Source: Nannochloropsis salina CCMP1776 | Taxonomy: Eukaryota > Sar > Eustigmatophyceae > Eustigmatales > Monodopsidaceae | Assembly: GCA_004565275.1 (NCBI GenBank) | Contig: SDOX01000113.1 | Coordinates: 971-34,431 of the forward strand | DNA length: 33,461 nucleotides | Direction of reading: 5' to 3' | Shown: piece by piece, positions 11,247 through 21,943 of the stretch | How the letters are laid out: each line of letters opens with the position of its first letter | Position numbering within the stretch: position 1 is the first letter of the stretch | Position numbers and translations under genes: made by a program | Notes under the pieces: generated by a model | Seen by the model: only the letters and a program-made list of their open reading frames with translations | What the model was told of the DNA's origin: nothing | Databases searched by the model: none

Positions 11247-11513
11247 AGGGAAAAGAGAGGGAGGGAGGGAGGGTGGGAGGGAGGGAGGGAGGGAGGGCGG
11301 GTAGCGACGGGTAGGGGTAACCGTAGCATCGCGTCTAACCGGATACGCGCGATGGGACCGCGCTGACTTACAAAAAGCAATTTCTTTACGAACATGTGTC
11401 CAGCCTTTCGACACAATCAGCATTTTGAGGGCATCCCCCCTCCTTAACGGTTTCATTCTCCCGCCTTTTTTGAATTTCCGTTACGTCCTCCCCCTGCGCG
11501 GGGGCCCGTCATG

Positions 11514-12895
11514 CTACCGCCCTTCGCTTCGCACGCGTTGGACCTTCTCCAGCTTGGCACTCCTCTCGTGGAAGAGCTTGCGTTCTTTCAAATATTCAAA
11601 CTGCCAGGCTTCCAACGGCTTCTCGCCGGCGACGAAGGCCCGGGCGCATTCCTCGCTCCCTCGCTCACTCTCCCCCACCTGCCTCTCCAAGAGGAGGCAC
11701 ACCCCGTCGACCCCGCCCTCCGTCCCGCCCCCGGCCCCTTTAACTTTCTCCTCGTACGCCTTCTCGATTTCCTTGCAAATGTCCAACGTTTGCTTGGCTT
11801 CCTCCCGCAACGCCGTAACGGCCGGCCGTTTCTCGAGTGTTTCCCGAGCCACGTCGGCATTTGTCCGACGAATGGCTTCCAGTTGCCTGTTGCACTCCTT
11901 CACCTCCCGCAAGTTGGACAAGAACACGGAGAAGGCCACCTCATCCGTCAGCAGTTTATTCAACTCCTCCGCGGGCGCGGAGAGCAGGGATGGAGGGAGG
12001 GAGGGAGGGAGGGGAGGGAGGACGACGCTCGGACGGGGTGGGGAAGTGGAGGAAGAGGAGGTCGACGTGGACGAGGTCGTTCCCAGGGAAGGCCTCACCC
12101 CTTCATTCGTCGACGCCGGCCTCGCCCCCGAAGTCAGATGAGGGGGTATGGCCCCTCCTCCCCCTCCTCCTCCTCCTCCTCCTCCTCCCCCTCCTCCTCC
12201 CCCACCCCATTGAACGGCCATGCCCACGCCCACCGTCGGGGAACCCCCCACCGTTTTCGTGATCTCTTGCATGACGCTCGTGCACACCTCTGCGAGGGAG
12301 TGGGTACATTGCCAGGGACTGAGCTTCGGGTGCCGCACAACAGCGCCAGTGGCGTCAATCCAGGCATGCCGGACCCCTAGGCCCAGGAGGCGGAGGGACG
12401 GGGGCTCGTCCGGGAAGTTGTGGGGGAGGGAGACGCGAAGGACGGCTGTGGCGGAGGCGGAGGGGATCGGGAGGTCGAACAGAGAGGAGTCCTAAGATTG
12501 GGGGGGAGGGGGGGAGGGAGGGAGGGAGGGAAGAGAGGGAGGGAGGGAAGGAGGAAGGGAGGAGATGGACCGGTCGGAAAAGCTGATAGGTGCATTGTGG
12601 TATGAGCTAATCTAGAGAAAAAGATAGATCCTCAACGAAATGCTTTGTGAATGAAACACGCGGACTCACGGGCTTCCGAGGCAAGAAATGCATTGCGGAA
12701 GACTTAAATTTCAACACTTAGGAACCATAGACCTACGTCCGGAAAAGGTAGATGAATAAACCCTTGCACTTTTGGAACACGTACCGAGTTGACTGCCCTA
12801 GCTGTCGGTACAGCTTGCTTGAGTGCCTCTATTTGTTGACGTTTGAGGGCATCCAAGTCTCGGTCAGGTCGACGGGATCGACCGAAAGGGAACAT
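11514..12895 (-). CDS. VPS37: VPS37-like ESCRT-I subunit (UEV-like plus Mod_r domains)
   Basis: Two exons, 12895-12737 and 12491-11514, joined in phase 0, give 378 residues. The start MFPFGRSRRP is chosen because LKRQQIEALKQ right after it matches the N-terminus of VPS37A-type proteins; an upstream non-ATG extension is hydrophobic and unlikely. Residues about 35-140 resemble a degenerate UEV domain (GFIHLPFPD, LRVSLPHNFPDEPPSLRLLG, RHPKLSPWQ), followed by a run of Gly. The C-terminal part, from about residue 235, is a charged coiled-coil hairpin (EELNKLLTDEVAF, NRQLEAIRRTNADVARETLE, LEKVQRV) typical of Mod_r. VPS37 helps build ESCRT-I with VPS23 and VPS28 for sorting ubiquitinated cargo at endosomes. 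A Pro/Ser/Leu insert just before Mod_r comes from a CCCT tract read in frame and may instead be an unrecognised intron. Confidence 0.8.
12151..12209. repeat. GGA/GGG tract coding for poly-Gly in VPS37
   Basis: A CCT/CCC trinucleotide run on the plus strand, read on the minus strand as about 18 consecutive Gly codons between the UEV-like and Mod_r domains. Its length is probably variable between strains. Confidence 0.9.
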
Positions 12896-13349
12896 GGCAA
12901 GGCCGTGCAACACAGGAAAAAGAAAACCCAGGACCACCAAATTGATGCTCGGCTCGACGACGCGACGGAAGCCAGGCACGAGCAATGCACGTACACTGGC
13001 GGGCCACTTTGGTTGTGCCTGCGAAACCATGGGAATAGTGTGAAAAAATTGCTGGCAGGAATTTAGGCCTCCGCATGGTCGTACGAGGTTAACCTCCTCC
13101 CCTCTTATGAAGTGATAAGAGGAGCTGTCTACGGCGCATAAAGCTCCACATGTGCATCCACCTTATCGATGATTTGATTAAAAATGGCAGTATGCGTGTG
13201 TACCTTTCATGGTTGGGCAGAAAGAGGGGAATAGTGCTTTTCAGGGGTGATTGCATAAAGCTTTTTCATCCACTTTCCTCTTGCCGTACCCTTTTCCCTT
13301 CGACTCGTCACATTTTCCGTCTTCGGTCTTTCAGCAGGCCGCCCCCATT
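12896..13349. other. Shared divergent promoter of VPS37 and YAE1
   Basis: 454 bases between two head-to-head genes. A pyrimidine-rich run ends in TTTCAG at about 13329-13334, 16 bases before the YAE1 ATG, and could be the acceptor of a 5'-UTR intron. No other gene is visible. Confidence 0.5.
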
Positions 13350-14031
13350 ATGATAGACAGCAGTGACGAAGACAGCTATAGCGATCACAATGACGTACAT
13401 GACCCTTTGCATCGCCCGCCCCCGGCTGCGGGTATTCCTTCACGGCCCCTCCCTCCCCAGGAGGAACAACAACATGTTCTACATAACCAGGGATATAGGG
13501 ACGGTGCCAGCGCAGGGCATTCTGCCGGACTCCAAGAAGGTTTTGATGAAGGTTTCCGAAAAGGAATGATGGCAGGGGAGGTGGTGGGGCGGCTGTTGGG
13601 TGCCGCGAGGTACGAAAGAAGGGGGCACATGCGACGAGCCGTGCGATGAAGGGGACGGCCAGGCCGTGCATGTTCTGCTCCTAGTGATCGAAAACCATGC
13701 GCCCTTTCCACAACTCTAACTTCAGAGGAAAGCTCACGTGAAATTGCCCTCCTCTTCCTTCCCTCCGCGTGCCGCCAGTGCCATCCAGGGAATGGTGTCG
13801 GGAAACGCTCCATGGTGCGAGGCCCAGGAAGGCACTGAGGAGGTAGGGAAGGAGGCATCTTCCCTCGTAACGGCGTTGGCGGAAAGGGCGAGGGATCCGG
13901 AGCTGGTGGAAAAAGGAGGGGAAGGGGAAGGGGAGGGGGAGGGGGTCGGCTTCGTGGAGAGGGAGGGGGTGAGAAGCCTCCTTGCCCGGTGGGTGGGGGA
14001 TGAGGAGGGAAGGAAGGTTTTGGAGGGATAA
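13350..14031 (+). CDS. YAE1: YAE1-like cytosolic Fe-S adaptor protein
   Basis: Two exons, 13350-13609 and 13779-14031, joined in phase 2 (GCGAG|gtacga ... gccag|TGCC) to 170 residues. The ATG at 13350 opens an acidic start (MIDSSDEDSYSD). Residues about 49-86 carry the spaced-Gly pattern GYRDGASAGHSAGLQEGFDEG followed by FRKGMMAGEVVGRLLGA, which is the GX3-rich Yae1 N-terminal domain. In yeast, Yae1 with Lto1 recruits the ribosome-recycling ATPase Rli1/ABCE1 to the cytosolic Fe-S targeting complex. The related LTO1 shares the repeat, but the QEGFDEGF core and GRLLG ending fit YAE1 better. The C-terminal exon is lower in complexity, with a Glu/Gly run. It is head to head with VPS37 and tail to tail with RFC5. 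Confidence 0.75.
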
Positions 14032-14354
14032 GGAGGGGGCGAGGCGAAGGATTCATGTAGGGGAGACGAAGAACAAATATTCACAACAAATTCCATTGGG
14101 GAGGGCAACAAAACAAAACAAATGGACGTTGCCCGTCACCGCGGATCGGCCGAACATGTATATGGGCCCCCTGGCTGGCTCTGACGCCCTCCGTTGTGAG
14201 GAGAAAGGAGATAGAGGTATCCTTACTCACATGCTTTCATTCCTTTCCACCCACATTGATTTCTTGAGCTATCCCTCCGTGCCAAGAAACACACCCTCCT
14301 CTCAATCCTGCTGCTCGGTTCCCCCCTCCTCCCTCCCTCTACCCCTCCCTCCCT
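14032..14354. other. Intergenic region between convergent YAE1 and RFC5 ends
   Basis: About 320 bases holding both 3' flanks. No reading frame or RNA gene is recognised. The last 30 bases are C/T-rich. Confidence 0.5.
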
Positions 14355-14748
14355 CTACCCCTCCGCCATCATTTCTCTCGCGTATGCGAAGGCTCCCACC
14401 AGGCCTCCCAGCTGCAATTTTTCGCTCGCCCCGGATGCTAGATGATACTCGATGTCCGCCAGGGAGGAATAAATGTGGCCCAGCACCTGAGGGAGGGAGG
14501 GAGGGAGGGAGGGAGGGAGGGAGGGAGGGAGGGAGGGGGAGGACGCGTCATGGTTCTGCTCTCTTGTTCCCTCGTGCTTTGAATGGTTGTTTTATATATG
14601 ACCAATTTCACTTCCATCTCTCTGACTTTCTCTCTCTCTCTTTCTCTTTAGATTATATAAATACATACACACATCCACCTATCTTCCTATCTATCCATCT
14701 GTCTACCTATCTACCTATCTATCTACCTATCTATCTATCTATCCATCC

Positions 14749-14795
<47 letters not shown>

Positions 14796-17470
14796 CATCT
14801 ATCTCTCTATGTATATGTATATAAAATCATACTCACCCGCACCACACCCCCATTCGGCGAAGATCAGCCTCAAAATCCAAGCGTCGGACAATACTTAAGG
14901 CGACTGCATCCGGATGGGCGGAGACTTGATGAGGAGGGAGGAGGATGGTGTCCGTGCCCTGAGAGAGGAAGGAAGGAAGGGAGGGAGGGAGGGAAGGAGG
15001 GAGGGAGGGAGGGAGGAAGGGATGCCCTCAGTCATGCGGATGGGGGGCAGGAAGGGAGGAAGGAAAGAAGGAAACGAGGGAGGAGAGAAGAAGGGAGGAA
15101 AAGAGGGGAGGGAAAAGAAAGGAGGACAAAGAGGGGGGAGGGAAGGAGGGGGGGAGAAAGAAAGGGAAGGAAGGAGGGAAGGAGGGAAGGAAGGAAGGAG
15201 GGAAGGAGGGAGGGGAGGAGGGGTGGACACATGGCTCCATGAAGGGAAGGGGGGCGGATGGGCCAGACGGACTGGCGGCAAGGGCCTCCACAGTGGGAGA
15301 GAAAGTAGCGAATACAGGGGAGATACGAAAGGAACGCCACGAGAGAAAGAATGACATACTGAAGAGAAACGCGCGACGACACATCCTTTGGCCGGAAACG
15401 AGGACTGGGAATAACAGGAAGGGAGGAAGTGAGGGAGGGCGGGAGGGCGGGAGGGAGGGAGGGAGGGAGGGAGGGAGGGAGGGAGAGAGGGGTACCTTGA
15501 AGGAATCGTGAAGGAGGGACTCAATTATCGCATCTACGTCCTTGGGAAGAGGGTTCCCCGTCGAGAGGTAGATCGCCTCCTCCGAGATACCGTCCTTGTA
15601 GGCCATGGCGGTGGCCTGGAGGGAGGGAGGGTGAGAGGGAGGGAGGGAGGGAGGGAGGGAGGGAGGGAGGGTGAGAGGGCCGGGAAAAAAGATGTCGCAG
15701 GAGGAAGGACGCACCTGCATCACGTTCAGGACACGGCGCATGTCCCCTTGTCCCAACCGAACCAACGCCCGCACAGCCGTTTCATCCAACGTCAGGCCCT
15801 CCGTAACGGCTACGTGATGGATACGGCCTTCAACTTGTAGAGGGGCCAAGGGCGCGAACCGGAAACGGGTGCAACGGGATTGCAGGGCGGGGATAATTTT
15901 AGAGACGTAGTTGCATATGAGACAGAAGCTGTGGCGGGTGGGGAGAGAGGGAGGGAGGGAAGGAGGGAGGAAGGGAGGGGGGGAGGGGGGGAGGGTCGAG
16001 GCGATAGACGATAATTTCCGTGAGCGGGCGGGAGGAGGGAAGGGAGCGATCGAGGGAGAAGAGGGAAAGAGGGAGCACGAGCGGAAAGATTTGACCGCTT
16101 GTCCCACGAAAGGAGGCGTCGAAAGAAAGTAAAAGGAGGAAAGGGAGGGAGGGAGGGAGGGAGGGAGGGAGGGAGGACCGAGAGGTTGAAGGAACATGAG
16201 TGGAGGGCACAGAGTCAGAGTGAGAGAGAGGAAAGGTGGGAGAGGGAGGGTGTAAAGGAAGGAAGGGAGGCAGGGGCAGAGGGAGGGAGGGAAGGAGGGC
16301 GGGGAGGTGGGCACCTGAACAAACGCTTGGTGGCCGCGAACTCTTTGATCTGTTGACGCACCACGTCAATGCCTCTCTCGTCCGAAGCATTCAGCTCCAA
16401 TGTCATGGCCCCATATTTGCTCGCGCCGTACATCTGCTTGGCGCAGGCGAGGATGGTGGAGGTTTTGCCTGGGGGGAGGAGGGAGGGAGGGGAGGGAGGG
16501 AGGGAGGGGAGGGAGGGAGGGAGGGCAACGATGAGAGTTGCCGTGCCTGGTGAGGAAACCCGGTGACAGTGATGGAAAGCTACAGACTACAGACATACCG
16601 GAGAAGAGAAAAGAGAGCCAAGGATTAAAAAGAGGAGGGAAGGGAAGGAAGGAGGGGGGAGGGAGGGAGGGAGGGAGGGGAGCACGTACCGGTTCCAGGC
16701 GGGCCATAGAAAAGGAGGTGGGGCAGCTGGTTTTTTTCAATGAGACGCGTCACTGGTACGGGCATGCCACAGAGGAGGTGGAGAGGAGAGATGGGGGGGG
16801 GGAGGGGGAATGAAATGGAAGGGATGAGCGGGAGGAAGGGAGCTGAAAGGGAGGAGGGCGGAGAGGGACGGGGCGGTGGGAGGGATCCATCCAAACATGC
16901 AAAACGGCAGTGCATGCACGCTTCTGTGCCACCACAAGGGACGTGTGAAGCCAGGTGGAGAAAATGACACGTTCGAAATCAATTTGATGGGGAGGGAGGC
17001 GCGAGCTCGCACGGGACCTCGGGCACTGACGCCAAGACGAAGCAGCCTCCGTCATGGTGCCGACTTACGGATGGAGATAATCTCTTCATGGGCCACCAGG
17101 TCTTGTAGGGACCTGGGCCGGTATTTTTCAACCCAGGGCATGCTATTGAAGGCTTGATCGGGCGCGGCTGCAGGTTGGACGTGACGAATGTCTGGTGGGG
17201 CGTCTATTTTCTCTGTCTCGGTGCTGTATTGATGTGGATGGGAAAGGAGATCGGGGGCAGATGACGGGGATTTTACTGACAATGGTACGCGCATGCTCGA
17301 TCAAAGAAGAGATTAGTCCCAACCCAAACACTAAAAGAAACAAAAAATAAAGCACTTTTGTGGCCCAAAGACAGCTATGTTGAGGGGCTGAGGGAACAAC
17401 CTCAGGAGGAGGGCAAGGAGAAAGGGGACGCGATCTACCTGCTGGAAGCATCCATGTCCATGGATGTCAT
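14355..17470 (-). CDS. RFC5: Replication factor C subunit 5-like, Walker B exon not present
   Basis: Exons on the minus strand are 17470-17439, 17223-17069, 16752-16690, 16468-16315, 15928-15715, 15615-15496, 14958-14848 and 14486-14355. Phases close to 326 residues. The family loads the PCNA clamp. Seen are [13 protein letters not shown], Walker A GPPGTGKT (residues 79-86), [14 protein letters not shown], the sensor-1/SRC block [19 protein letters not shown] and GDMRRVLN; the last exon gives [27 protein letters not shown] and the C-terminus point to RFC5 (yeast Rfc3). The expected block of about 33 residues with LDEAD (Walker B) between KRLF and FCLICNYV is absent, although both flanking junctions are phase 2, so they join in frame. 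Exon 14958-14848 is the weakest and uses a poor donor (GGG|gtgtgg). A single-exon start at 17294 is an alternative N-terminus. Confidence 0.85.
14489..14540 (+). repeat. (GGGA)n tract at the last RFC5 acceptor
   Basis: About 12 GGGA units that, on the minus strand, form the polypyrimidine tract of the acceptor before the final RFC5 exon (starts at 14486). Confidence 0.9.
14677..14812 (+). repeat. (TATC)n tetranucleotide microsatellite
   Basis: About 135 bases of TATC/CTAT units with scattered CC or AC variants, within the last RFC5 intron. It is followed by a TATA-rich stretch. Likely length-polymorphic. Confidence 0.95.
14965..15220 (+). repeat. Long degenerate GGA/GAA/GGGA purine tract
   Basis: More than 250 bases almost free of pyrimidines on the plus strand, inside the RFC5 intron between exons ending at 15496 and starting at 14958. 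Further GGGA arrays inside RFC5 introns lie at about 15430-15488, 15618-15670, 15946-15992, 16140-16175, 16474-16523 and 16632-16680. Confidence 0.9.
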
Positions 17471-18604
17471 GCTGCTCTTTATCCTGACCAATACCGCAGC
17501 GTGGCGCCTAACATGAAAGTGTGCGCCGGAGAAGCGTGAGTTGGGAGGCGTCTGTTTTATTATGCCGCGGGGGGGTCGGGGGTGGGAGGGAAATGGCAGA
17601 AAGGCAGAAAAAGCGATCGGGTAGCGAGAACCTCCCCGTGGAGGGACGCCCCAAAAAAAAGAAAAAAAAAAGGAGAAAAGTGAAAGTCGCGGGGCAGAGC
17701 ACGTGAGACATGGTGTAGTGCTCCGATTGCGAGAGGTTTGCCTTAATGGGAAGCATGGTGATGAAAGTCTGACGGGCAGCGCTCATTCTGGGGGTCCTTG
17801 ATGCTTCCTCTCGTACTATTTTCTAGGGAATGAATGTTCTTTTCTGACAAGGAAGTATAGAATACGGCCTTTTTGTCTTTAATTACTCTTGTGTTTGGCT
17901 CCGAAAAATCGGCATCTGGCCGTAATGGTATGCCACGACATTAGATTGGGGTTTTGGAAGGGGAAAATGCAATGAGTCCGCCGTGACATAATATTTCTGA
18001 GGTCAAAACTTAGCAAAACATTTTTGATGCGTTCATTGCCATGTAATCAGAAGTAAGTAGCGCATGGTTTACTTTTTCCACAAATGTCCTCTGCATTACA
18101 GTTCCCCCACGACCGGTCAAAGTATGATATGTGTGCAATAGAAGCGCGCTTTCCTGCATCTGTCTACCTTTTTGGTACCCGTTGTGAAGAGCGAGTGAAT
18201 TAAACTTTTTGACAGCAAAGGATCCGAAAGCAATTGGCACAGAATCCCTCTTTAAATGAGGGTATGCTTTGTTTAATTTTTTTCCCATGAAAGGTTTTCG
18301 ACACGGCTTTTTGCCCATGGTGGATCATCCTGCCCGCCATCTTTTCGTGACACCGGGCGGAAATAATTCTTTCGAATCAAAGGGTACCCAAGAAGGTGGA
18401 CACAATCGTCGTCACTGTCGCTTAGTCAAACTTCCCTGTGGGTTCCCGATTTTTTCGTCCAATGAATCCAATTCCTGTGCACGGAGAGACAGGGGAAGAG
18501 AGAGAGAGAGAGAGGTGCATGCGAGAATGATGGAAGTTAGTGCCTTGTCACCGTCTGTCCGTGCCTTTCCAGATCCGCCTTCGTGAAAACTCTAAATCTG
18601 ATAC
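17471..18604. other. Intergenic region upstream of RFC5
   Basis: About 1.13 kb between the RFC5 start and the 3' end of the next minus-strand gene. It contains an A-rich run at 17652-17672. From 17800 it becomes AT-richer. A minus-strand ATG frame at 18318-18010 (102 codons, beginning MGKKPCRKPFMGKKLNKAYP) is the best candidate, but it has no recognised domain and no splice context (about 0.2). Confidence 0.45.
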
Positions 18605-20094
18605 TCAGGCGTCTCCGCCGGAGCATGTCTGCAGGGACAGACGTGGCATCACGTTCACTTTTCCAATGCCATGGCTCCTTTCCCTCCTGGGCTCCTCCTA
18701 GGCTCTGCCTTCATGGTACCATGAAAATCGCGGTCGCCATTTTTCGTTTCGGGCACACGTACCGATTCCGTCTCCTCGATCTCAGCGTCCAAGCGTTTGG
18801 CTTCGGAGAAAGCGCCTCTCGACTATCAAGAACGGAATGCAGAAAGAGTTGAAGAAATGAGTCGGCACTTGTTAGGGTTGGGCTTGGTATCAATTGGCGC
18901 ATGCTCAATGTCTTTTTCTCGTTACCTTCGCCCAGTCTCTGTGATAAATGCTGTCTTCCCGGCGCTGGTATGCCAGGGCATATGCTCTTTCCAAGTGCCG
19001 ACGTTCTTCAAAGTGAGCGAGTACGCGAGAAAGCGAGAATGTGCCGAAGCAAATGCGCAATATGAGCAAGGTCGCGCAGATGATTGTGAGGAGCAATAGG
19101 GCACAAAGCTGTACGGTCGGGGTGAGGGGGTAGGAAGGGGGAGGGAGAGGTTAGTAACGACCAGATGATAGTTATAGCATCGCTTAAATAGAATATATAT
19201 GCAATGGTCGAGCCGACTTTCATGACACTTACCGTGAGGGATGATTTACTGTGGCTGACGGTGGCCAAAAAATGGGACGCCATGGGGACGAAGGCCACCG
19301 AAACCTAAGAGTAAGCGTGTCCAAAGGGCCTTTGCTTCGTCCTTACGCACACGGGGTCTTGTATCAGCGCGATCACCTATCTGCATCCACAGCGAAGTCA
19401 CTGTCGTCGGAATGCCCAGAAGGTTCGGGGCGTACGCAATCATTACTGAGGCGCTAAATGGAACACTACACACGCAGGCGGCGCCCTCAATGCCTTCCGT
19501 GATTACTTCGTTGTAACACCACGGGGACGAAATCCAAACTACGCATCTCCAACCACTGTAGGAGGCCCCAAAAATAATTGCCTTTTTCAATCAAAGATTT
19601 TTGTCCAAAAGGCTGTGTATTCTTTGCAGGTACCGCATTACATGTCCACGGGACGTACAACATTTGAGCGAGGACGGTAGCCTCAGTCAGCGACTTGTCA
19701 AGCACCTGGACACTGAAGGCTTTTTTTCACTTGCACGACGGGGAGGACCAAACCAGGTCTGACAACCAGACCTTTTCCCTTTGCCCAGCGGCCTGTCCAG
19801 CAGCGGGGTGTACGGAGATTTTTTTCAGTTATCATCGTCCTCGATGTTGCGCGACCTGTGAAAACCTCCTCTATCCTTTTCTTCTTGGCATGCAGCCCCC
19901 TCCTATGTACTATGTCCCTCCCACGCGACAGAACCTGTTTCCAGGAACTCAGAAAGAACAGTTCAGGTAGCTAGACAAGGAACGTTCTGACTATAATACT
20001 TTTCGTCGTCTCTTGACATTTTCCTCGCGGTCATGCATGAGTCAAAGAAGGCCTCGCGAAAGAGAGCGCTGAACACACCCGTCATTAAAACCAT
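18605..20094 (-). CDS. Unrecognised multi-pass membrane protein (3' half well supported)
   Basis: On the minus strand the 3' exons are 19304-19233, 19108-18926, 18822-18763 and 18628-18605, all in phase 0 with GT-AG sites, ending in a stop. They encode VSVAFVPMASHFLATVSHS, a membrane helix (ALLLLTIICATLLILRICF), a charged helical stretch (LAHFEERRHLERAYALAYQR) and an acidic tail (AKRLDAEIEETES). Upstream, an open block 19555-19351 (CVCSVPFSASVMIAYAPNLL) and another at 19705-19634 (TEATVLAQMLYVPW) look like further exons, but their phases do not join simply. A possible first exon begins at the ATG at 20094 (MVLMTGVFSALFREAFFDSC). I cannot name the family. It may be intact with an exon I have missed, or a decaying gene; the divergent PsbP-like neighbour starts 315 bases away. 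Confidence 0.45.
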
Positions 20095-20409
20095 GCAGGC
20101 TTAGGGTGCACGATTCAACCGGGAATGCCGAATACGATTTGTCGAAGACGTGCATGAGATGTGAAGAAATCGTGGTGTCACTTTACCCTCAGGAGGTCAC
20201 TCTGCCCTTTTCCCTTCGGCAGTACATCTCTCTGCCACGTTTCGCTTTTACGCGGTCATTTGCCTCAGGCGTGCTCTCAAAAAAAGTGGAAAAACAAGAT
20301 AAGTAGATCTATGCTCATTTTATTCCTGGTTTTCGGGTCCACGTTTAGATTTTTCGACTGGGGGGGGGGAAACGTCTCTTCACCACCATTCCGGCCCACT
20401 GCTTGGGAA
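20095..20409. other. Divergent promoter region
   Basis: About 315 bases between the putative start of the minus-strand membrane gene and the plus-strand PsbP-like gene. The frame of the latter is open upstream to 20161 but lacks signal-peptide character there. No other feature is seen. Confidence 0.4.
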
Positions 20410-21728
20410 ATGGGCAAGAAGAAAGCATCCCGCCCTTTTCCCATTCTCGAACGCCCCCTGTGCCACTGCCACTTCCTTGCCATCCTGACATTACTCCCAC
20501 CGGCGCGTGCGTTTCTACTCCGTCCCTGCTCGCAATGGTACCTACCGACTTCCCACCCATCGTCAATTCGTTCTTCGCTTCGATCCTCTGCGCCTCCCAC
20601 TCCACCTTCAGACAATGACGGCCCCGCACCCTCCCTCAAAAATGGACCCGCTCCTTCTCCCTCCCCTGCTCCTTCCTCTCCTCCTACCCCTACTGCTTCC
20701 CGTCCCACGGCCAAGGAATATTTCTTCGGAACGGCCGGGGAGTTCGACGAGGATTTGGCCTACCTCGGCATTTCTCGGCAACGCCTGTTGTTGAACGCGG
20801 GCGTGGCCACCACGCTCGCCCTGGGTGCCAATTTCGTCGGGGTGACAAGCGCGTTGTTAAACACCTTCTCCACCCCAGAGACCATGTCGGATTTGAAACT
20901 GGACGTGCTCTACCCCGTGCGCGGGTTCAAACGCTTCGTCGATACCGACGACGGTTATGAGTTCAGGTAATGGACACAGCCAAGATACATACCTAGGGAA
21001 CAAGCGAGCGATTGGCTAGGATGGTGCATGTCCCAATGGTGGCCGTGGGCCCTGGCTGCCATCCTCCGTCATTCACAGCTCGTAGGGCCTAGGAGGTCAG
21101 GCCTCCCCTGCGTCTATCACCGTGTACCGACCTCTCTTTGCTTCCTCCGTCCCTGGCATTTCACAGGTACCCACAATCGTGGCTGTCGGACCAAGCGGTC
21201 CTCCTGGCAGATACCCAAGCCCGCACTGCCACTTTGTCTTCGCCTTCCTCTCCCTCCGATCGCCCTCCGAGGGCCCCGCCCTCCTCGACCAGAAAGGTCC
21301 GACCGGATGCGGCGTTTGGTCCCCCCGGAGGAAACCGGGAGGAGAATCTCTCGGTGATAAAATCGGTCGTTATGCCGGGCTTTTCCTTGGCCGAGACGCT
21401 GGGACCCCCGACAGCAGCGGCAGAGTTGCTCCTTTCTACAGCCATCGCCCCCCCTGGTTCCGGCAAGGTCGCCAGTTTGGTGATGGCGCAGGAAGAAACG
21501 CGAGATATAGGGGGGAAGACGTTGGAAAGGAAGGTGTATGTCTTCGAGTACCTGGTTGGAAGGGAGGGAGGAAGGGATGGCGACCGGTTGCATAGTTTGA
21601 GTGTGATTGCCCCACGGGAGGAGGAAAGCACGTTGTTCACCTTGACCGTATTAGCACCCGAGAGACGGTGGGAGGATCGAGAAAAAGAGCTGAGGGAAGT
21701 GGCGTCCAGTTTTCGATTGACGCGATGA
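20410..21728 (+). CDS. PsbP-domain plastid protein
   Basis: Two exons, 20410-20966 and 21167-21728, joined in phase 2 (TTCAG|gtaatg ... cacag|GTACC) give 372 residues. The ATG at 20410 is chosen because the product then starts with a signal peptide (HCHFLAILTLLPPARA) ending at A-R-A-F, which matches the cleavage motif of plastid proteins in red-derived complex plastids. A Ser/Pro-rich transit region and a second hydrophobic stretch (LLLNAGVATTLALGANFVGV) follow. The PsbP domain starts at VDTDDGYEFRYPQSWL (the motif is rebuilt across the junction) and ends with RWEDREKELREVASSFRLT. PsbP-type proteins work in the thylakoid lumen around photosystem II or in complex assembly; which subtype this is cannot be told. 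It contains a Ser/Pro-rich insert after the first strands. Confidence 0.75.
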
Positions 21729-21829
21729 GAGGCATCTTGGAACAGATGGTTAAATGCTCGTGGAAAGAATATATGGGGCTTCCCTTATTGCTGGGTTTTG
21801 ATTCGAGTCCCATTTACAAAACGTGCAGT

Positions 21830-21886
21830 AGCAGGCTGTACATATCGATACAAGATCTGTTGAGCAGGCTGTACATATCGATACAA
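21830..21886 (+). repeat. Two-copy 33-base tandem repeat
   Basis: The 24-base string starting AGCAGGCTGTACATATCG occurs at 21830-21853 and again at 21863-21886, a spacing of 33 bases. It lies between the PsbP-like gene and the SulP relic. Confidence 0.9.
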
Positions 21887-21943
21887 AGGGGTAGCAATCT
21901 CCATTTACTCATAAAATGGCTTTTATCAGTTGTCGGGCATTGA

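Noticed and set aside
14896-15524. Minus-strand frame of about 200 codons full of Pro-Ser-Leu
   Set aside because: It reads through an RFC5 intron purine tract. It overlaps RFC5 exon positions in the wrong frame.
17521-17706. Small plus-strand frame with a Lys/Arg cluster resembling a nuclear signal
   Set aside because: It comes from an A-rich run in the probable RFC5 5' flank, on the opposite strand, with no other support.
21798-21815. Possible tRNA B-box (GATTCGAGTCC)
   Set aside because: No A-box at the right distance and no cloverleaf or acceptor stem can be folded around it.
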